Virus record (IMG/VR): IMGVR_UViG_3300042406_001896
Coordinates: 1-41,700 of that record
From: a virus
DNA: 41,700 nucleotides
Strand: one strand, 5' to 3'
The notes beneath the pieces were generated by a model that saw nothing but the letters and a program-made list of their open reading frames with translations, did no database searches and had not been told where the DNA came from. The first letter of the stretch is position 1, and the number at the start of each line of letters is the position of its first letter. The translations under genes were made by a program, and so were the position numbers. Below are positions 24,591 through 34,194 of the stretch, piece after piece.

Positions 24591-25675
24591 TACTCTAGTC
24601 CCATAGGTCGCTGATCTAGGCGAGTAGCAACCGTTGGAGCAGCGCTTTGAATCACCCGCGCTGAGGAAGAGTTCTTCTTCTCGGACTTCTCGTCCTTTTT
24701 CTCGTTATCGCGGCCGTACTCCTCTACAAGCTTCGTATCCACCCGAACTTCATAAGTACCATCAGTGAAAATGTCACAGATGAATGACTCATGATTAGCT
24801 CCGGTGTGGAGCACGTTATCTTCTCCAACGTGATCTTCATAGAGCTCCATCGCATCATCGTGAGGGTGTTCATGCCGACTTTCAGACTGCTTTGGAGCAG
24901 AAACGATAACGTATTCAGGATTAATTGTTTCAAGTGCTTTCATGTACGGATCTTCGTCGTCTTTGTCATGCTTGAAGAACGTTCGAGATCCATGGTGTGA
25001 AGCATTTAGAATCTTTGATGGCAATCGATCCTCGTGGTGATCGGTGATATGATCTTCCCATGCAGTTCGATCAGCGTCACCTGTAAAAAGAACCCAGGTG
25101 TCGTCTTTTCCAATTCGCAAGACCGCGCAGTGCTCATGAATCCGCTTTCGGCGTCCGGCAGCATCTTCGCCGGCAATATCCGTCTTTACGTAGTCCGCTG
25201 GAGATAGAATGTAAATCTCTGCCTCCCCAAACGCTGTCGCGCTGTCGCTTCCTCGCATTTCGATTACGGCTTTCGAGCCATGCTTTTTCTTAACCGCTTT
25301 AATAACCTTCTGAAGCTCGTCGTACGACGCTTTGTCGTCTTTGCCAGGTACGTGGCCAGATTCCCATACCTCATGGATATCGACCGATTCGTTCAGTTCT
25401 GTGATATCGTCGAGGTGGTCAGTGTGCGGATGAGTATTGACGAACAAGTCCAGTCGCCCATTCTGGTTCGTGAGCAGATCTTTCATCAGCTTCGGGACGT
25501 TGATTCCGTTGTGCCCTTCAGCGTCCCGGTTGATGTCAATCAAAATTGTCTTGTAGGTCGTACCATCTTTTATCAAAGCGACTGATGCGTCCCCCTGCCC
25601 AACGTAGAGCATCCCTATACGAATCAACACGTTTGAATCGGTTGGCCAGAGAACATCCCTCGCAACATTGCTCAT
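24590..25675 (-). CDS. ComEC-like metallo-beta-lactamase partner of E2-E1-JAB
   Basis: A 361-aa MBL-fold protein. THPHTDHLDD carries HxHxDH (H82, H84, D86, H87), FTGDAD has D200, and ASHHGS (226-230) is typical of the ComEC/Rec2 nuclease-like group. No membrane part. The last 40 residues are a charged, Ser/Lys-rich flexible tail ending QRPMGLE. The true ATG is 25675 with AAAGGAAC eight bases upstream; the longer frame starts inside the peptidase gene. The stop codon and the E2-E1-JAB ATG overlap by one base, giving tight coupling. The likely activity is metal-dependent nuclease or phosphodiesterase, possibly the effector. Confidence 0.85.
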   Translation of the reverse strand: MSNVARDVLWPTDSNVLIRIGMLYVGQGDASVALIKDGTTYKTILIDINRDAEGHNGINVPKLMKDLLTNQNGRLDLFVNTHPHTDHLDDITELNESVDIHEVWESGHVPGKDDKASYDELQKVIKAVKKKHGSKAVIEMRGSDSATAFGEAEIYILSPADYVKTDIAGEDAAGRRKRIHEHCAVLRIGKDDTWVLFTGDADRTAWEDHITDHHEDRLPSKILNASHHGSRTFFKHDKDDEDPYMKALETINPEYVIVSAPKQSESRHEHPHDDAMELYEDHVGEDNVLHTGANHESFICDIFTDGTYEVRVDTKLVEEYGRDNEKKDEKSEKKNSSSARVIQSAAPTVATRLDQRPMGLE

Positions 25676-25802
25676 TTTTAGTTCCTTTGTGTTGTTGGTT
25701 CCGATGAGGTCCAAACCTTGAATTGATGAGTGAAACGTGAACTTTAACAGTGAAAAAACAAATGCAAATCTAAAGCGTGTTGCAATACGCTGCTCCGAAA
25801 AC

Positions 25803-26555
25803 TCATTGATATCGTCCTCCATTACCCCAAACTTGTGAATCAAGTCTCGCCTTCTTTTGAGACCAATCGGGCATTAAGCGAGACAGCAAACGGTAGAAGG
25901 CGGGGCTGTGGTCATGAATTTTTAGGTGACAAAGTTCGTGGACAATGACGTAATCGATGCAATGAACTGGTGTTTTGACCAAATCAGTATTGAGAGTGAT
26001 AGTCCCTTTTCTCGTGCAGCTCCCCCACCGCCGTTTCATTGAGCGAACCAGCAAATGAGGCGTTGATTCGAGCTTTAGGGAGGCGCACCGTTCAAGGCAG
26101 TACGCCAAACGACTTTCAAACATTGCCTTAGCGTGTTCGGTGTACCAGCTCTCGACGAGCAAACGAAGGGCGTCTCGATCCTTAATTTTGGAGTGTTCGA
26201 CGTGAAGAAACCGCCCCTTTAACTTGACGCTTGAATTTTGTCCTTGCCGTATTTTGAGCCGGTATTGCCTTCCCAAATAGACATACGTCTCACCGCTCAC
26301 ATACAGTCTGGCTGGTTCACTTGGTTGGTAACGCTCAAAATGTCGCCATTGCTTGGCGATCCAATTGACTCTGGCTTCTATACGATCGAGGACAGCGCTG
26401 ACTTCTTTCCCCTCGGGGGCAAGTACTTCTAGTCTCATCTCAGGATGAACATGGATGGTCAACTGCTTGCGAGGAACAAAATCAATTTGAAACGGAATCT
26501 CAAGCGATCCATGCTTCAAAATATGAGGGCCTCCAACCGCTCGCGATACGATCAT
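25803..26555 (-). CDS. YgjP-type (DUF45) metallopeptidase
   Basis: A 250-aa protein. HELCHLKIHDHSPAFYRLL is the zincin HExxH-like motif (HELCH with a further H), and RWGSCTRKGTITLN is the family signature. The N-terminal half is beta-rich. YgjP/WLM-type peptidases often accompany type I restriction operons. The start overlaps the hsdR stop (ATGA), so it is part of the RM transcript. The role in RM is unknown; it may process or degrade a subunit or DNA-protein crosslinks. Confidence 0.85.
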   Translation of the reverse strand: MIVSRAVGGPHILKHGSLEIPFQIDFVPRKQLTIHVHPEMRLEVLAPEGKEVSAVLDRIEARVNWIAKQWRHFERYQPSEPARLYVSGETYVYLGRQYRLKIRQGQNSSVKLKGRFLHVEHSKIKDRDALRLLVESWYTEHAKAMFESRLAYCLERCASLKLESTPHLLVRSMKRRWGSCTRKGTITLNTDLVKTPVHCIDYVIVHELCHLKIHDHSPAFYRLLSRLMPDWSQKKARLDSQVWGNGGRYQ

Positions 26556-29500
26556 TCCGCGTATCTCCTACGTGCGATATCCAGGCACTTTTCCAGCAGT
26601 TGGTCAATTGCCTCAAACGACAATACGCCATCTTCTGGCTCGATCTCGTGCAGAAAGTCTTCGATCGCGTTCTTCATTTGGTTTTGAACGTCCGTGTTAC
26701 TCGTCCAGTTGACGATCTTGTATTCTTGAACAATTGAGTCAATGCCCAACGCGGCTTTCGTTGACCACGAAGTATCGAAAGGCGTATCCTTGTCGGTTCC
26801 TAGTTTGCTCTCGCTTGTTCCATCACTTAAGACGTCCTTCAGCACTCCATAGAAGGCCTGAGCAACATCGCGGTTCTCCAATTCCTGAGGTACGCCAGCA
26901 CCGCGTCGCGTCCGAATCGACTCAGCAATCTCACTCACCTTGGCTAGGTAATCCGCATCGGCCATTCGCTTTTGTCGAAAAGCCGCGATTGCATCTTCCA
27001 ACATCTTTGAGAACCTAGCGTAAAACGCAGGATCGTCATCCATTCGCTCGTTGATTGTCTTTTTGGTGCGATGCGCAATGGTGTCGGCTTTGGACGCAGC
27101 ACTCTTTCCAACAAGCGTATCCAGCTCCTTCTCGAATGCTTCCTTATCGAAAATGTTTACCAAAGAGGTAACTTTCTTAACGCCGCTCGTTGAAACATGA
27201 GTGTCCAACAACTTTTGGATCTTGGCTTCATACTCTTTGAAGTCAACAATCTCGGCATATCGGCGTCGAACCGACGATCGTAATTCCATGAAGAACTTCA
27301 GATCTTTACGATAGCGCTCAACTTTAGCGTCGGGCGTTTCTTCGACAAACTTCAATGAACCCAACGCCGTCGACAGTGATCGCGCAAAAACGCAAAGTGC
27401 CTCATAGAAACGTTCTCGCAATTCGACGTCCGCAAGCTTCAACTCGTAGAGCTCTTCGTCCTGTTTGTTCTTTATGTCTTGGAAGAGATTTAGCAGTTCC
27501 GTGTGCCGTCGAGGTAGTTTCTCAATCTCCTCGGCAACATCGGTAAGAGAAAGTTCGAGCTCCTGCTGATCTTTCTCTTCAAGCTCGCTATAGAAAGCGA
27601 ATGCCTTCTTCAAGTTCGAAAGCACACCTCGGTAGTCGATGATATAGCCGAAGTCCTTGCCCTCATAAAGTCGATTCACTCTTGCAATTGCTTGAAGAAG
27701 GGTATGATCCTTCAGCATGCGAGTAAGATAAAGCACCGTGTTTCGCGGCGCATCAAAACCGGTCAGTAACTTGTCAACTACGATGATGATTTCAGGAGCA
27801 TCCCCCGACTTGAACGCATTAATGACATTCTTGTTGTATTGATCTTCGCTGCCATGCTTGGCCATCATCTTCTTCCAGAACCGCTGGATCTCTGGAAGGT
27901 CTTCTTCGTCAACCTCGACCTCCTCATTCCCTTCACGATCATCTGGACCTGAAATCAAAACCGACGAAGACACAAACCCGAACTCCTCCAGAAATCGATG
28001 GTAAAGCAAAGCCGTTGCTTTATCCTGGGTCACGAGCTGCGCTTTGTACTTTTTTTCAGTCCCCTGCCAATTGTCGCGGTAATGCAAACTGATATCCAAA
28101 GCAATCTCACGGACTTTTTGTTCGGTTTTGTTCAACTGATCGGTGGTCGTGAATTTCTTTTTCAAATCGGCTCGCTGTTCCTTCGACAAGTTGGTTGTGA
28201 CAATATCGAACCAACGGTCGATGCTTTCCCGGTCAACCCGTTGCTCGACATCGCGCCCCTCGTATAGAAGTGGAACAACAGCCTTGTCATCAACGGCCGT
28301 GCGAATTGAGTATGTTGGCTGAATCAACCCGCCAAACTTGTTGATTGTGTCTTTTTCTTTTTTGCGAACTGGCGTACCCGTAAAGCCAATGAAGCATCCC
28401 TTAGGCAAAGCCTTCCGCATTCGTGCGTGCATTAACTTGTACTGGCCTCTGTGGCTCTCATCGACGAGGACAAAAACATTCTCGCTCTCGTTCCGCAGTT
28501 TCCCTTTCACGAGCGCGTTCTCGAATTTATCAATCACCGTCGTGATAACGCGACTTGTTGATCCTTTAAGCAGTTCAGCCAAATCGCGGCCACTATTCGC
28601 TCGATGTGGCTCCATGTCGCAATGGATGAACGTACGATAGATCTGATCGTCCAAGTCAACTCGATCGGTGACCAGAACGATCTTGTAGTCGGGAAGTCGT
28701 AGCCTGGCAATCTCCTTAGCCAGCATCACCATCGTTAACGATTTCCCACTACCCTGGGTGTGCCAAACAACGCCGCCTTTTCGTGCGCCATTTTCGTCGT
28801 ATTCTCGAATTCGTCGTAATGTATTCTTAACCGTGAAATATTGCTGATACCGAGCCACCTTGCGCTCGCCGGCGTCGAACACCGTGTAAGAAAGAGTGAG
28901 TTCAAGAACTCGCTCCGGTCGGCAAAGCGAGTAGATCGAACGGTCTTGGTTCGTTATCTCACGCGATCCCGTGAAATAGGCAGCTTGCGATTCGCTAACG
29001 CAGTTGAATCGATCGAGCAGCCATTTTGTATCAGCGAACTTCTTTAGAGGCTTAGAAAGAATTTTCTTTAGTTGCGTATCGACATCTTCTTTCCATACCG
29101 CCCAAAACTTGGCAGGCGTTCCCGTTGTCCCATAAGTGGCTTGGTTCTTGGCAACGCCGAGCAATAATTGCGAGAAAAGGAATAATTGCGGAATCTCATC
29201 GTCGCGTTGGTTACGTAACTGTTGTGAGATTGCTCCAGCAATTGAATCCTTCATGTCAGGTCGTTTGCATTCGATCACGACCAGCGGAATACCATTTACG
29301 AACAAAACTAAATCGGGACGCCTTGTTTCATGGCTTGCGGTACGTTCGACTACGAATTCCTCGCTGACATGAAACACATTGTTCGTATGCCACGTTTCTG
29401 GGTTCCAATCGATGAAGTTGATTGGGAAGCTTTTTGTGTCACCCGCTATCGTCTGCGGCAGACTTTTGCCTAGTACCAGCAAATCATAAATCTTCTCGTT

Positions 29501-29782
29501 CGTCCGCACCAAGCCGTCATAGACAACATCCTTCAGCGCTAGGACCGCCGAGTGGATATTTGTTTCGCTGAATGGATGCGTTTCGCCCTTGAACTCGATC
29601 TTGTTCAGTTTCTTTAGTTGGTCCACCAGCACCGTGTCCAGCAAGACACTCGACAGCTTTCCGCCACGAGCCGCAACCGCTTCTTCGGGCGACAGGTAAT
29701 TCCAACCGAGTTGCTGCAATAACTGCAACGCCGGAATTTGCGAAATGTGATCTTCCTTGAACGAAGGCAATTCATCGTTCAT
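26552..29782 (-). CDS. hsdR: Type I restriction enzyme subunit R
   Basis: A 1076-aa restriction and translocation subunit. The N-terminal nuclease has RRPD (156-157 for PD) and VVIECKRP (E171, K173). The SF2 motor has QGSGKSL (343-349), VDESHR (440-445), FTGTP (467-471) and a later LLTGFDAP and ARVNRLY motif VI. A long helical C-terminus follows for binding HsdM. It cuts unmethylated DNA after translocating. Overlaps the DUF1016 gene by four bases. Confidence 0.95.
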   Translation of the reverse strand: MNDELPSFKEDHISQIPALQLLQQLGWNYLSPEEAVAARGGKLSSVLLDTVLVDQLKKLNKIEFKGETHPFSETNIHSAVLALKDVVYDGLVRTNEKIYDLLVLGKSLPQTIAGDTKSFPINFIDWNPETWHTNNVFHVSEEFVVERTASHETRRPDLVLFVNGIPLVVIECKRPDMKDSIAGAISQQLRNQRDDEIPQLFLFSQLLLGVAKNQATYGTTGTPAKFWAVWKEDVDTQLKKILSKPLKKFADTKWLLDRFNCVSESQAAYFTGSREITNQDRSIYSLCRPERVLELTLSYTVFDAGERKVARYQQYFTVKNTLRRIREYDENGARKGGVVWHTQGSGKSLTMVMLAKEIARLRLPDYKIVLVTDRVDLDDQIYRTFIHCDMEPHRANSGRDLAELLKGSTSRVITTVIDKFENALVKGKLRNESENVFVLVDESHRGQYKLMHARMRKALPKGCFIGFTGTPVRKKEKDTINKFGGLIQPTYSIRTAVDDKAVVPLLYEGRDVEQRVDRESIDRWFDIVTTNLSKEQRADLKKKFTTTDQLNKTEQKVREIALDISLHYRDNWQGTEKKYKAQLVTQDKATALLYHRFLEEFGFVSSSVLISGPDDREGNEEVEVDEEDLPEIQRFWKKMMAKHGSEDQYNKNVINAFKSGDAPEIIIVVDKLLTGFDAPRNTVLYLTRMLKDHTLLQAIARVNRLYEGKDFGYIIDYRGVLSNLKKAFAFYSELEEKDQQELELSLTDVAEEIEKLPRRHTELLNLFQDIKNKQDEELYELKLADVELRERFYEALCVFARSLSTALGSLKFVEETPDAKVERYRKDLKFFMELRSSVRRRYAEIVDFKEYEAKIQKLLDTHVSTSGVKKVTSLVNIFDKEAFEKELDTLVGKSAASKADTIAHRTKKTINERMDDDPAFYARFSKMLEDAIAAFRQKRMADADYLAKVSEIAESIRTRRGAGVPQELENRDVAQAFYGVLKDVLSDGTSESKLGTDKDTPFDTSWSTKAALGIDSIVQEYKIVNWTSNTDVQNQMKNAIEDFLHEIEPEDGVLSFEAIDQLLEKCLDIARRRYAE

Positions 29783-30897
29783 GGCAAATCCTCCGACTCA
29801 AATTCCGCTTCGATCTCTTCGATACTTGGCAAACTTCCTTTGAGTGGCTCAGGTAACGACTCCACTAATTTCGTTTGCCATTCGGCGACGCCTATCGGTT
29901 TGTTGATATCGCGCAGTGCGTATTCGGCCTTGATGCGTTCCTTCGATTTGCAAAGAATCAGACCGATGGTTGGTTGGTCGGTGGGATGACGCATAAGGTC
30001 ATCGACTGCTGAAAGGTAGTAGTTCATTTGCCCAGCATCGGCTGGGGTGAACTTCTTCATCTTCAAGTCAATGACGACGAAGCATCGTAGCTTCAGATGG
30101 TAGAACAGCAAATCCAGAAAATCGTCTTCATCTCCAACCGTGATCGGCACTTGTCGCCCAACAAATGCGAAGCCAGCTCCGAGTTCCAGTAGGAATTTTT
30201 GAACATGGTCGGTGAGCCCCTGTTCGAGATCTCGCTCGACGGCATCCTCATGGAGCGTCAGGAAGTCGAACAGGTACGGATCCTTGAGTGACTCTTGAGC
30301 CAGGTCCGATTGCGGCGGAGGCAGGGTCGCGACAAAGTTGGTAATTGCCTTGCCTTGACGGTGATACAGACCGCTTTCAATTTGTACGGTCAGAACTGCT
30401 CGGCTCCAACCGTGTTCGGACGCTTTGCTCGCGTACCAAATTCGCTCTGAATTGCCTTTGACCTTTTCAAACAAAACGACGTTGTGTCCCCAGGGGATTC
30501 CCAGCAAAGCTGTGGGGGGCTGGTCAGAAACTCGCACGGCCCGTGCGAGTTCTACTTCGTTTGGTTGCTCGGCCAATTCTCGCACAGGCTGTGCGATATC
30601 TTGATAGGCAAGGCAAAACGCCCGCATTCGCCACAAACTGGATGCGGAAAAGCCGGTCACGTCTGGGAAAGCGGAACACAAGTCCTTCGATAGCCGATCA
30701 ACAACGCTTCGCCCCCAGCCAACGTCCTTTTGCCGCTGGGCGATTTGGCGTCCGATATCCCAGTAGAGCTGGATCAGTTCGTGGTTGACGGACAGCATCG
30801 CTTTGGTTTGCGACTGCCGCACGCGTGCTTTGAGTGACTCAAATACGTCTGCGTAATCATCGGGAATTGCGATGCCGCTTTTCTTCTTAGCCATCAC
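29779..30897 (-). CDS. YhcG/DUF1016 PD-(D/E)XK nuclease-family protein
   Basis: A 372-aa protein (372 from the first ATG, 371 from the second). N-terminal helical domain (VNHELIQLYWDIGRQIAQRQ), then the linker PWGHNVVLFEKVK, then a PDDEXK core: D262, VVIDLKMKKF with D277 and K279, and Q290. DUF1016 proteins turn up inside type I RM operons and in defence islands; their exact job is unclear. Start overlaps the hsdS stop by four bases. It sits between hsdS and hsdR, so co-expression with the RM subunits is clear. Confidence 0.88.
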   Translation of the reverse strand: MMAKKKSGIAIPDDYADVFESLKARVRQSQTKAMLSVNHELIQLYWDIGRQIAQRQKDVGWGRSVVDRLSKDLCSAFPDVTGFSASSLWRMRAFCLAYQDIAQPVRELAEQPNEVELARAVRVSDQPPTALLGIPWGHNVVLFEKVKGNSERIWYASKASEHGWSRAVLTVQIESGLYHRQGKAITNFVATLPPPQSDLAQESLKDPYLFDFLTLHEDAVERDLEQGLTDHVQKFLLELGAGFAFVGRQVPITVGDEDDFLDLLFYHLKLRCFVVIDLKMKKFTPADAGQMNYYLSAVDDLMRHPTDQPTIGLILCKSKERIKAEYALRDINKPIGVAEWQTKLVESLPEPLKGSLPSIEEIEAEFESEDLP

Positions 30898-32081
30898 TCG
30901 GTCCCCTTGGAAAGTTTGACGCGAGTCTTGCCGGTTAGTAGTTGCTGCATCAAGCCCTCCTTTTGCTGTTTGAGAAACAATACTTTTCGCTCCAGCAAAT
31001 CGAGTTCACGGTCGCAGCATTGCATCGCTTTGGCAATCTGTTGCTGAAATTTTAGCGGCGGCAACGGCAAAGCGATCGTAGCGAAGTCTTTGTAGTACAG
31101 TCGCAATCGATCTTTGGTCAGGCCGTGCGAGTAGTCCTGAAACTTCTTCACGACGCGAGGCATCTTAAACCAATACGATGCAAACGTAGGATCAACTTTG
31201 CCGCGAGATCGAATCACGACATAGGCCGGGCTGACCAAGCCAGCTTCGGTCGCCAGTCCCGAAGCACCCTGCCACATCCGCATCATATTGTACGCGATGT
31301 CGCCTTCTTCAATTAGCAAGTGCTGTTCGGGCTCAAGCGTGGTGTCGTTCTTACGATCGAGGGAATCACGTGGCACCAAACCGCTGTCCATTGTGACGGA
31401 GTAGGTAGGCAGTCCCGGACGGCCCTTAGCGCTTCGGTTCTTAAGCAATTCACCAAGTTTGATCGATGGCCATTTTTCACATGGCCTATCCACAAACTGC
31501 TGCAGTATTGCGTGTTTGCGTTGGCGCTTTGCGGCGATAATCTTTTGCGTGAAATCGATTGCTCGATCCCAAGTCGATCGAATTTCGGCAATTCTTTCAG
31601 CGCTTGCTAAATCGACCGCAAGGACGGGATGTTTTTCAAGTGCTTCTTGGCTTACATGGACGATCGACTGTCCCTGTCCCATTCGATATCTATATTCAAA
31701 CGCAGCGTGCGTTCGTAGGGCCGAGACCAAGAAATCTGCAAGTTTGGGCTCGCTAGGTCGAAAGATAATGATGTCACCACCGGCGCACGCCCTCTCAGTG
31801 GACAGGTAAACGGATGGCTTACCGATTTCGTCGGCAGATTCGCCTGCGGTCGGAAAAAGTATGTCGCCATATTCAAGCAACTCACTACCTTCGGCCACAC
31901 TCTCGTCGACGAACGACTCGGGTCTCTTTATCACTCCGTCGAATTTCGTGTAGAGTTCGCCATACAATACGACACCCACACCTGCTTCGACAACATCTGA
32001 TTTGGATACACCTCTGCCACGAAGAAACCTGCCAATTGAATTGAGCGGTACGAAATTGAAGCCATTTGCGCTTATATTCAT
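30894..32081 (-). CDS. hsdS: Type I restriction specificity subunit S
   Basis: A 395-aa DNA-recognition subunit. Two target-recognition halves: the first includes FLRGRGVSKSDVVEAG and the helical spacer IIAKRQRKHAILQQF (about 180-195); the second includes LLKNRSAKGRPGLPT and ends with helix LDLLERKVLFLKQQKEGL. The two TRDs set a split recognition sequence. ATG overlaps the hsdM stop by four bases. Confidence 0.92.
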   Translation of the reverse strand: MNISANGFNFVPLNSIGRFLRGRGVSKSDVVEAGVGVVLYGELYTKFDGVIKRPESFVDESVAEGSELLEYGDILFPTAGESADEIGKPSVYLSTERACAGGDIIIFRPSEPKLADFLVSALRTHAAFEYRYRMGQGQSIVHVSQEALEKHPVLAVDLASAERIAEIRSTWDRAIDFTQKIIAAKRQRKHAILQQFVDRPCEKWPSIKLGELLKNRSAKGRPGLPTYSVTMDSGLVPRDSLDRKNDTTLEPEQHLLIEEGDIAYNMMRMWQGASGLATEAGLVSPAYVVIRSRGKVDPTFASYWFKMPRVVKKFQDYSHGLTKDRLRLYYKDFATIALPLPPLKFQQQIAKAMQCCDRELDLLERKVLFLKQQKEGLMQQLLTGKTRVKLSKGTE

Positions 32082-33598
32082 AAACCCAACTCCTTCAAAT
32101 ACCCAGTTATCTCCTTTTGCACCGAAGCCAACTCTTTTTCCAATCCATCAATCTCTTTTTGAACCGCTCGAACATCTATCTCTTCTTCTTCCTCGAATGT
32201 GTCGACGTAGCGTGGGATGTTCAGGTTGAAGTCGTTCTCCTCGATCTCGGCAAAGTCGGCAACGTAAGCGTATTTGTCGACGTTCTTTCGCTTTTTGTAG
32301 GTCTTGACGATTTTGGCAATGTGGTCTTCGCCCAAGAACGATCGGTTCTTGGCATCGACGAATTCGTGGCTTGCGTCGATGAACATCACGTTGCGTTTTT
32401 TCTTGTCCTTACGGAACACCAGAATCGCGGCAGGAATGCCGGTGCCGAAGAATAAACCGGCCGGCAAGCCAACAACAACATCAAGCAGGTTTTCATCAAC
32501 CAGTTTCTGCCGAATCAATCCCTCGCTGCCGCCACGAAAAAGCACGCCGTGCGGCACTATCACCCCGACGCGGCCTTCACCAGTTAGTGCCGTTTCGATC
32601 ATGTGGGTGATGAACGCGAAGTCGCCCTTGCTCTTGGGCGGAATGCCGCGCCAGAACCGTTTGTACTGGTCGGAGTCCGCTGTTTCGGCGCCCCACTTGT
32701 CAAGCGAAAACGGCGGATTGGCGACCACGACGTTGTACTTCATCAACTGGTCATCTTCGACCAACCGTGGGTTCGTGATCGTGTCGCACCACTCGATCCG
32801 TGCGCTGTCCATTTCGTGCAAGAACATGTTCATCCGCGACAACGCCCATGTGCTGCCGTTTGACTCTTGCCCGAACAATGAAAAGTTGCGACTCGGCGAA
32901 CCGTCAGCTTCGACGATTTCCTTGGCGGTTCGAATCAGCAGCGATCCAGAACCGCATGCAGGATCGCAAATCTTATCTCCAGGCTTGGGCTCGACGAGCT
33001 TGGCCAATAGTATTGAGACTTCCTTCGGTGTATAGAACTCGCCCGCTTTCTTGCCGGCTCCTGCCGCAAAACGTTCAATCAGGTATTCATAACAATCACC
33101 GATAACATCGCGATTGCTCAAGTGACTTGGACGCAGATCCAACGGCCGTTCATCGCTGCCTCGAAAATCCTCCAACAGGTTCTTCAGACGGCGGTTACGA
33201 TCTTTGGTCTGCCCCAAAGCGGCTTCCGAATTGAAGTCTATGTTCCGAAAAACATTCTCAAGCTTTGACTTGTTCGCATCCTCGATCCTCTCCAACGCCG
33301 TATTAATTAGCTCGCCAATATTAGCTGCCTCACGATTCGCGTACAGATAATCGAAGCCGCAGTTTTCCGGAAGAATGAACCGCTCTCGTTCCATCGCGCG
33401 TTTCACACGCGTTGCGTCACCCTTGTACTTCCTGCTGTACTCTTCGCGTTTGTCGAGCCACAAATCCGTCAGGTATTTCAGGAACAGCATCGTCAGGATG
33501 TAGTTCTTGTACTCGGATGGATCGACAGCCCCGCGAAACGAATCGCAAGCCTTCCAAACGATCGAATTGATTTCCGCTTGTGTAAATTCCTTTGCCAT
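32078..33598 (-). CDS. hsdM: Type I DNA methyltransferase subunit M
   Basis: A 506-aa N6-adenine methyltransferase. N-terminal helical domain with LTMLFLKYLTDLWLDKR, GEFYTP (187-192), SAM motif DPACGSGS (212-219) and catalytic NPPF (294-297). It works with HsdS to mark host DNA. ATG 33598 is preferred to an upstream start that would overlap the half-S gene; its stop-adjacent leader GGAATTGAAAGATAG is only a moderate ribosome site. Confidence 0.94.
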   Translation of the reverse strand: MAKEFTQAEINSIVWKACDSFRGAVDPSEYKNYILTMLFLKYLTDLWLDKREEYSRKYKGDATRVKRAMERERFILPENCGFDYLYANREAANIGELINTALERIEDANKSKLENVFRNIDFNSEAALGQTKDRNRRLKNLLEDFRGSDERPLDLRPSHLSNRDVIGDCYEYLIERFAAGAGKKAGEFYTPKEVSILLAKLVEPKPGDKICDPACGSGSLLIRTAKEIVEADGSPSRNFSLFGQESNGSTWALSRMNMFLHEMDSARIEWCDTITNPRLVEDDQLMKYNVVVANPPFSLDKWGAETADSDQYKRFWRGIPPKSKGDFAFITHMIETALTGEGRVGVIVPHGVLFRGGSEGLIRQKLVDENLLDVVVGLPAGLFFGTGIPAAILVFRKDKKKRNVMFIDASHEFVDAKNRSFLGEDHIAKIVKTYKKRKNVDKYAYVADFAEIEENDFNLNIPRYVDTFEEEEEIDVRAVQKEIDGLEKELASVQKEITGYLKELGL

Positions 33599-33602
33599 CT
33601 TT

Positions 33603-34172
33603 CTATCTTTCAATTCCTCGGCTAACTGCATTCAGCAGTGTCGTTCGCCGATTCTGGAGTTCTTGTATTATTTTCAACTCAATTTTCATCAATCGATCGA
33701 CCTCAGCAATCTGTCGCTGAACGGCCAAATCCGGTAGTTCAATTTTCAGTTCGATAAGCGCCGACTTCGTGATTTGAGGCACAGCTGACTTCGTCGATGC
33801 CGCCTCTACTTGATATTGGAATGAAGGCTGGTTGATCACCCAAACTAGGTAACTTGAATCAACCAAGTCAGCCTTCACTCGCAGAACCATAAAGTAGCTC
33901 GCTGGTACGACCGCATCAGACAACGATCCCTCGAAACGAAAAGCATACCGCCGTACACCCCGCGCTAAAAAAACCACATCGCCGGATCGCAGCGAGTGGT
34001 TATCCAAGTTCGGTACATTGACGGCTGTCAGCAATTTTTCATCGAAGTGACCTTCTGCATCTACATCACGGATTTGCAACAGCAACGCATTTCCACCGAT
34101 CTCTTCTTGAACACTCCCACGAATGTGGAAGCCCATTCGAACCTCGGCGATGTCATTGATATTGATCTCCAC
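33603..34172 (-). CDS. Stand-alone half-size HsdS-like protein
   Basis: A 189-aa single-TRD protein. The TRD (GNALLLQIRDVDAEGHF, LRSGDVVFLARGVRRYAF, SAVPQITKSALIELKIELPD) is followed by one long spacer helix (DRLMKIELKIIQELQNRR). It is half an HsdS; such proteins can dimerise to replace a full S subunit and give a palindromic target. GTG 34172 start. The stop lies four bases before hsdM, making this the first gene of the RM operon. Confidence 0.85.
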   Translation of the reverse strand: MEININDIAEVRMGFHIRGSVQEEIGGNALLLQIRDVDAEGHFDEKLLTAVNVPNLDNHSLRSGDVVFLARGVRRYAFRFEGSLSDAVVPASYFMVLRVKADLVDSSYLVWVINQPSFQYQVEAASTKSAVPQITKSALIELKIELPDLAVQRQIAEVDRLMKIELKIIQELQNRRTTLLNAVSRGIER

Positions 34173-34194
34173 GACTTAAGTATTCCTATGCTCG

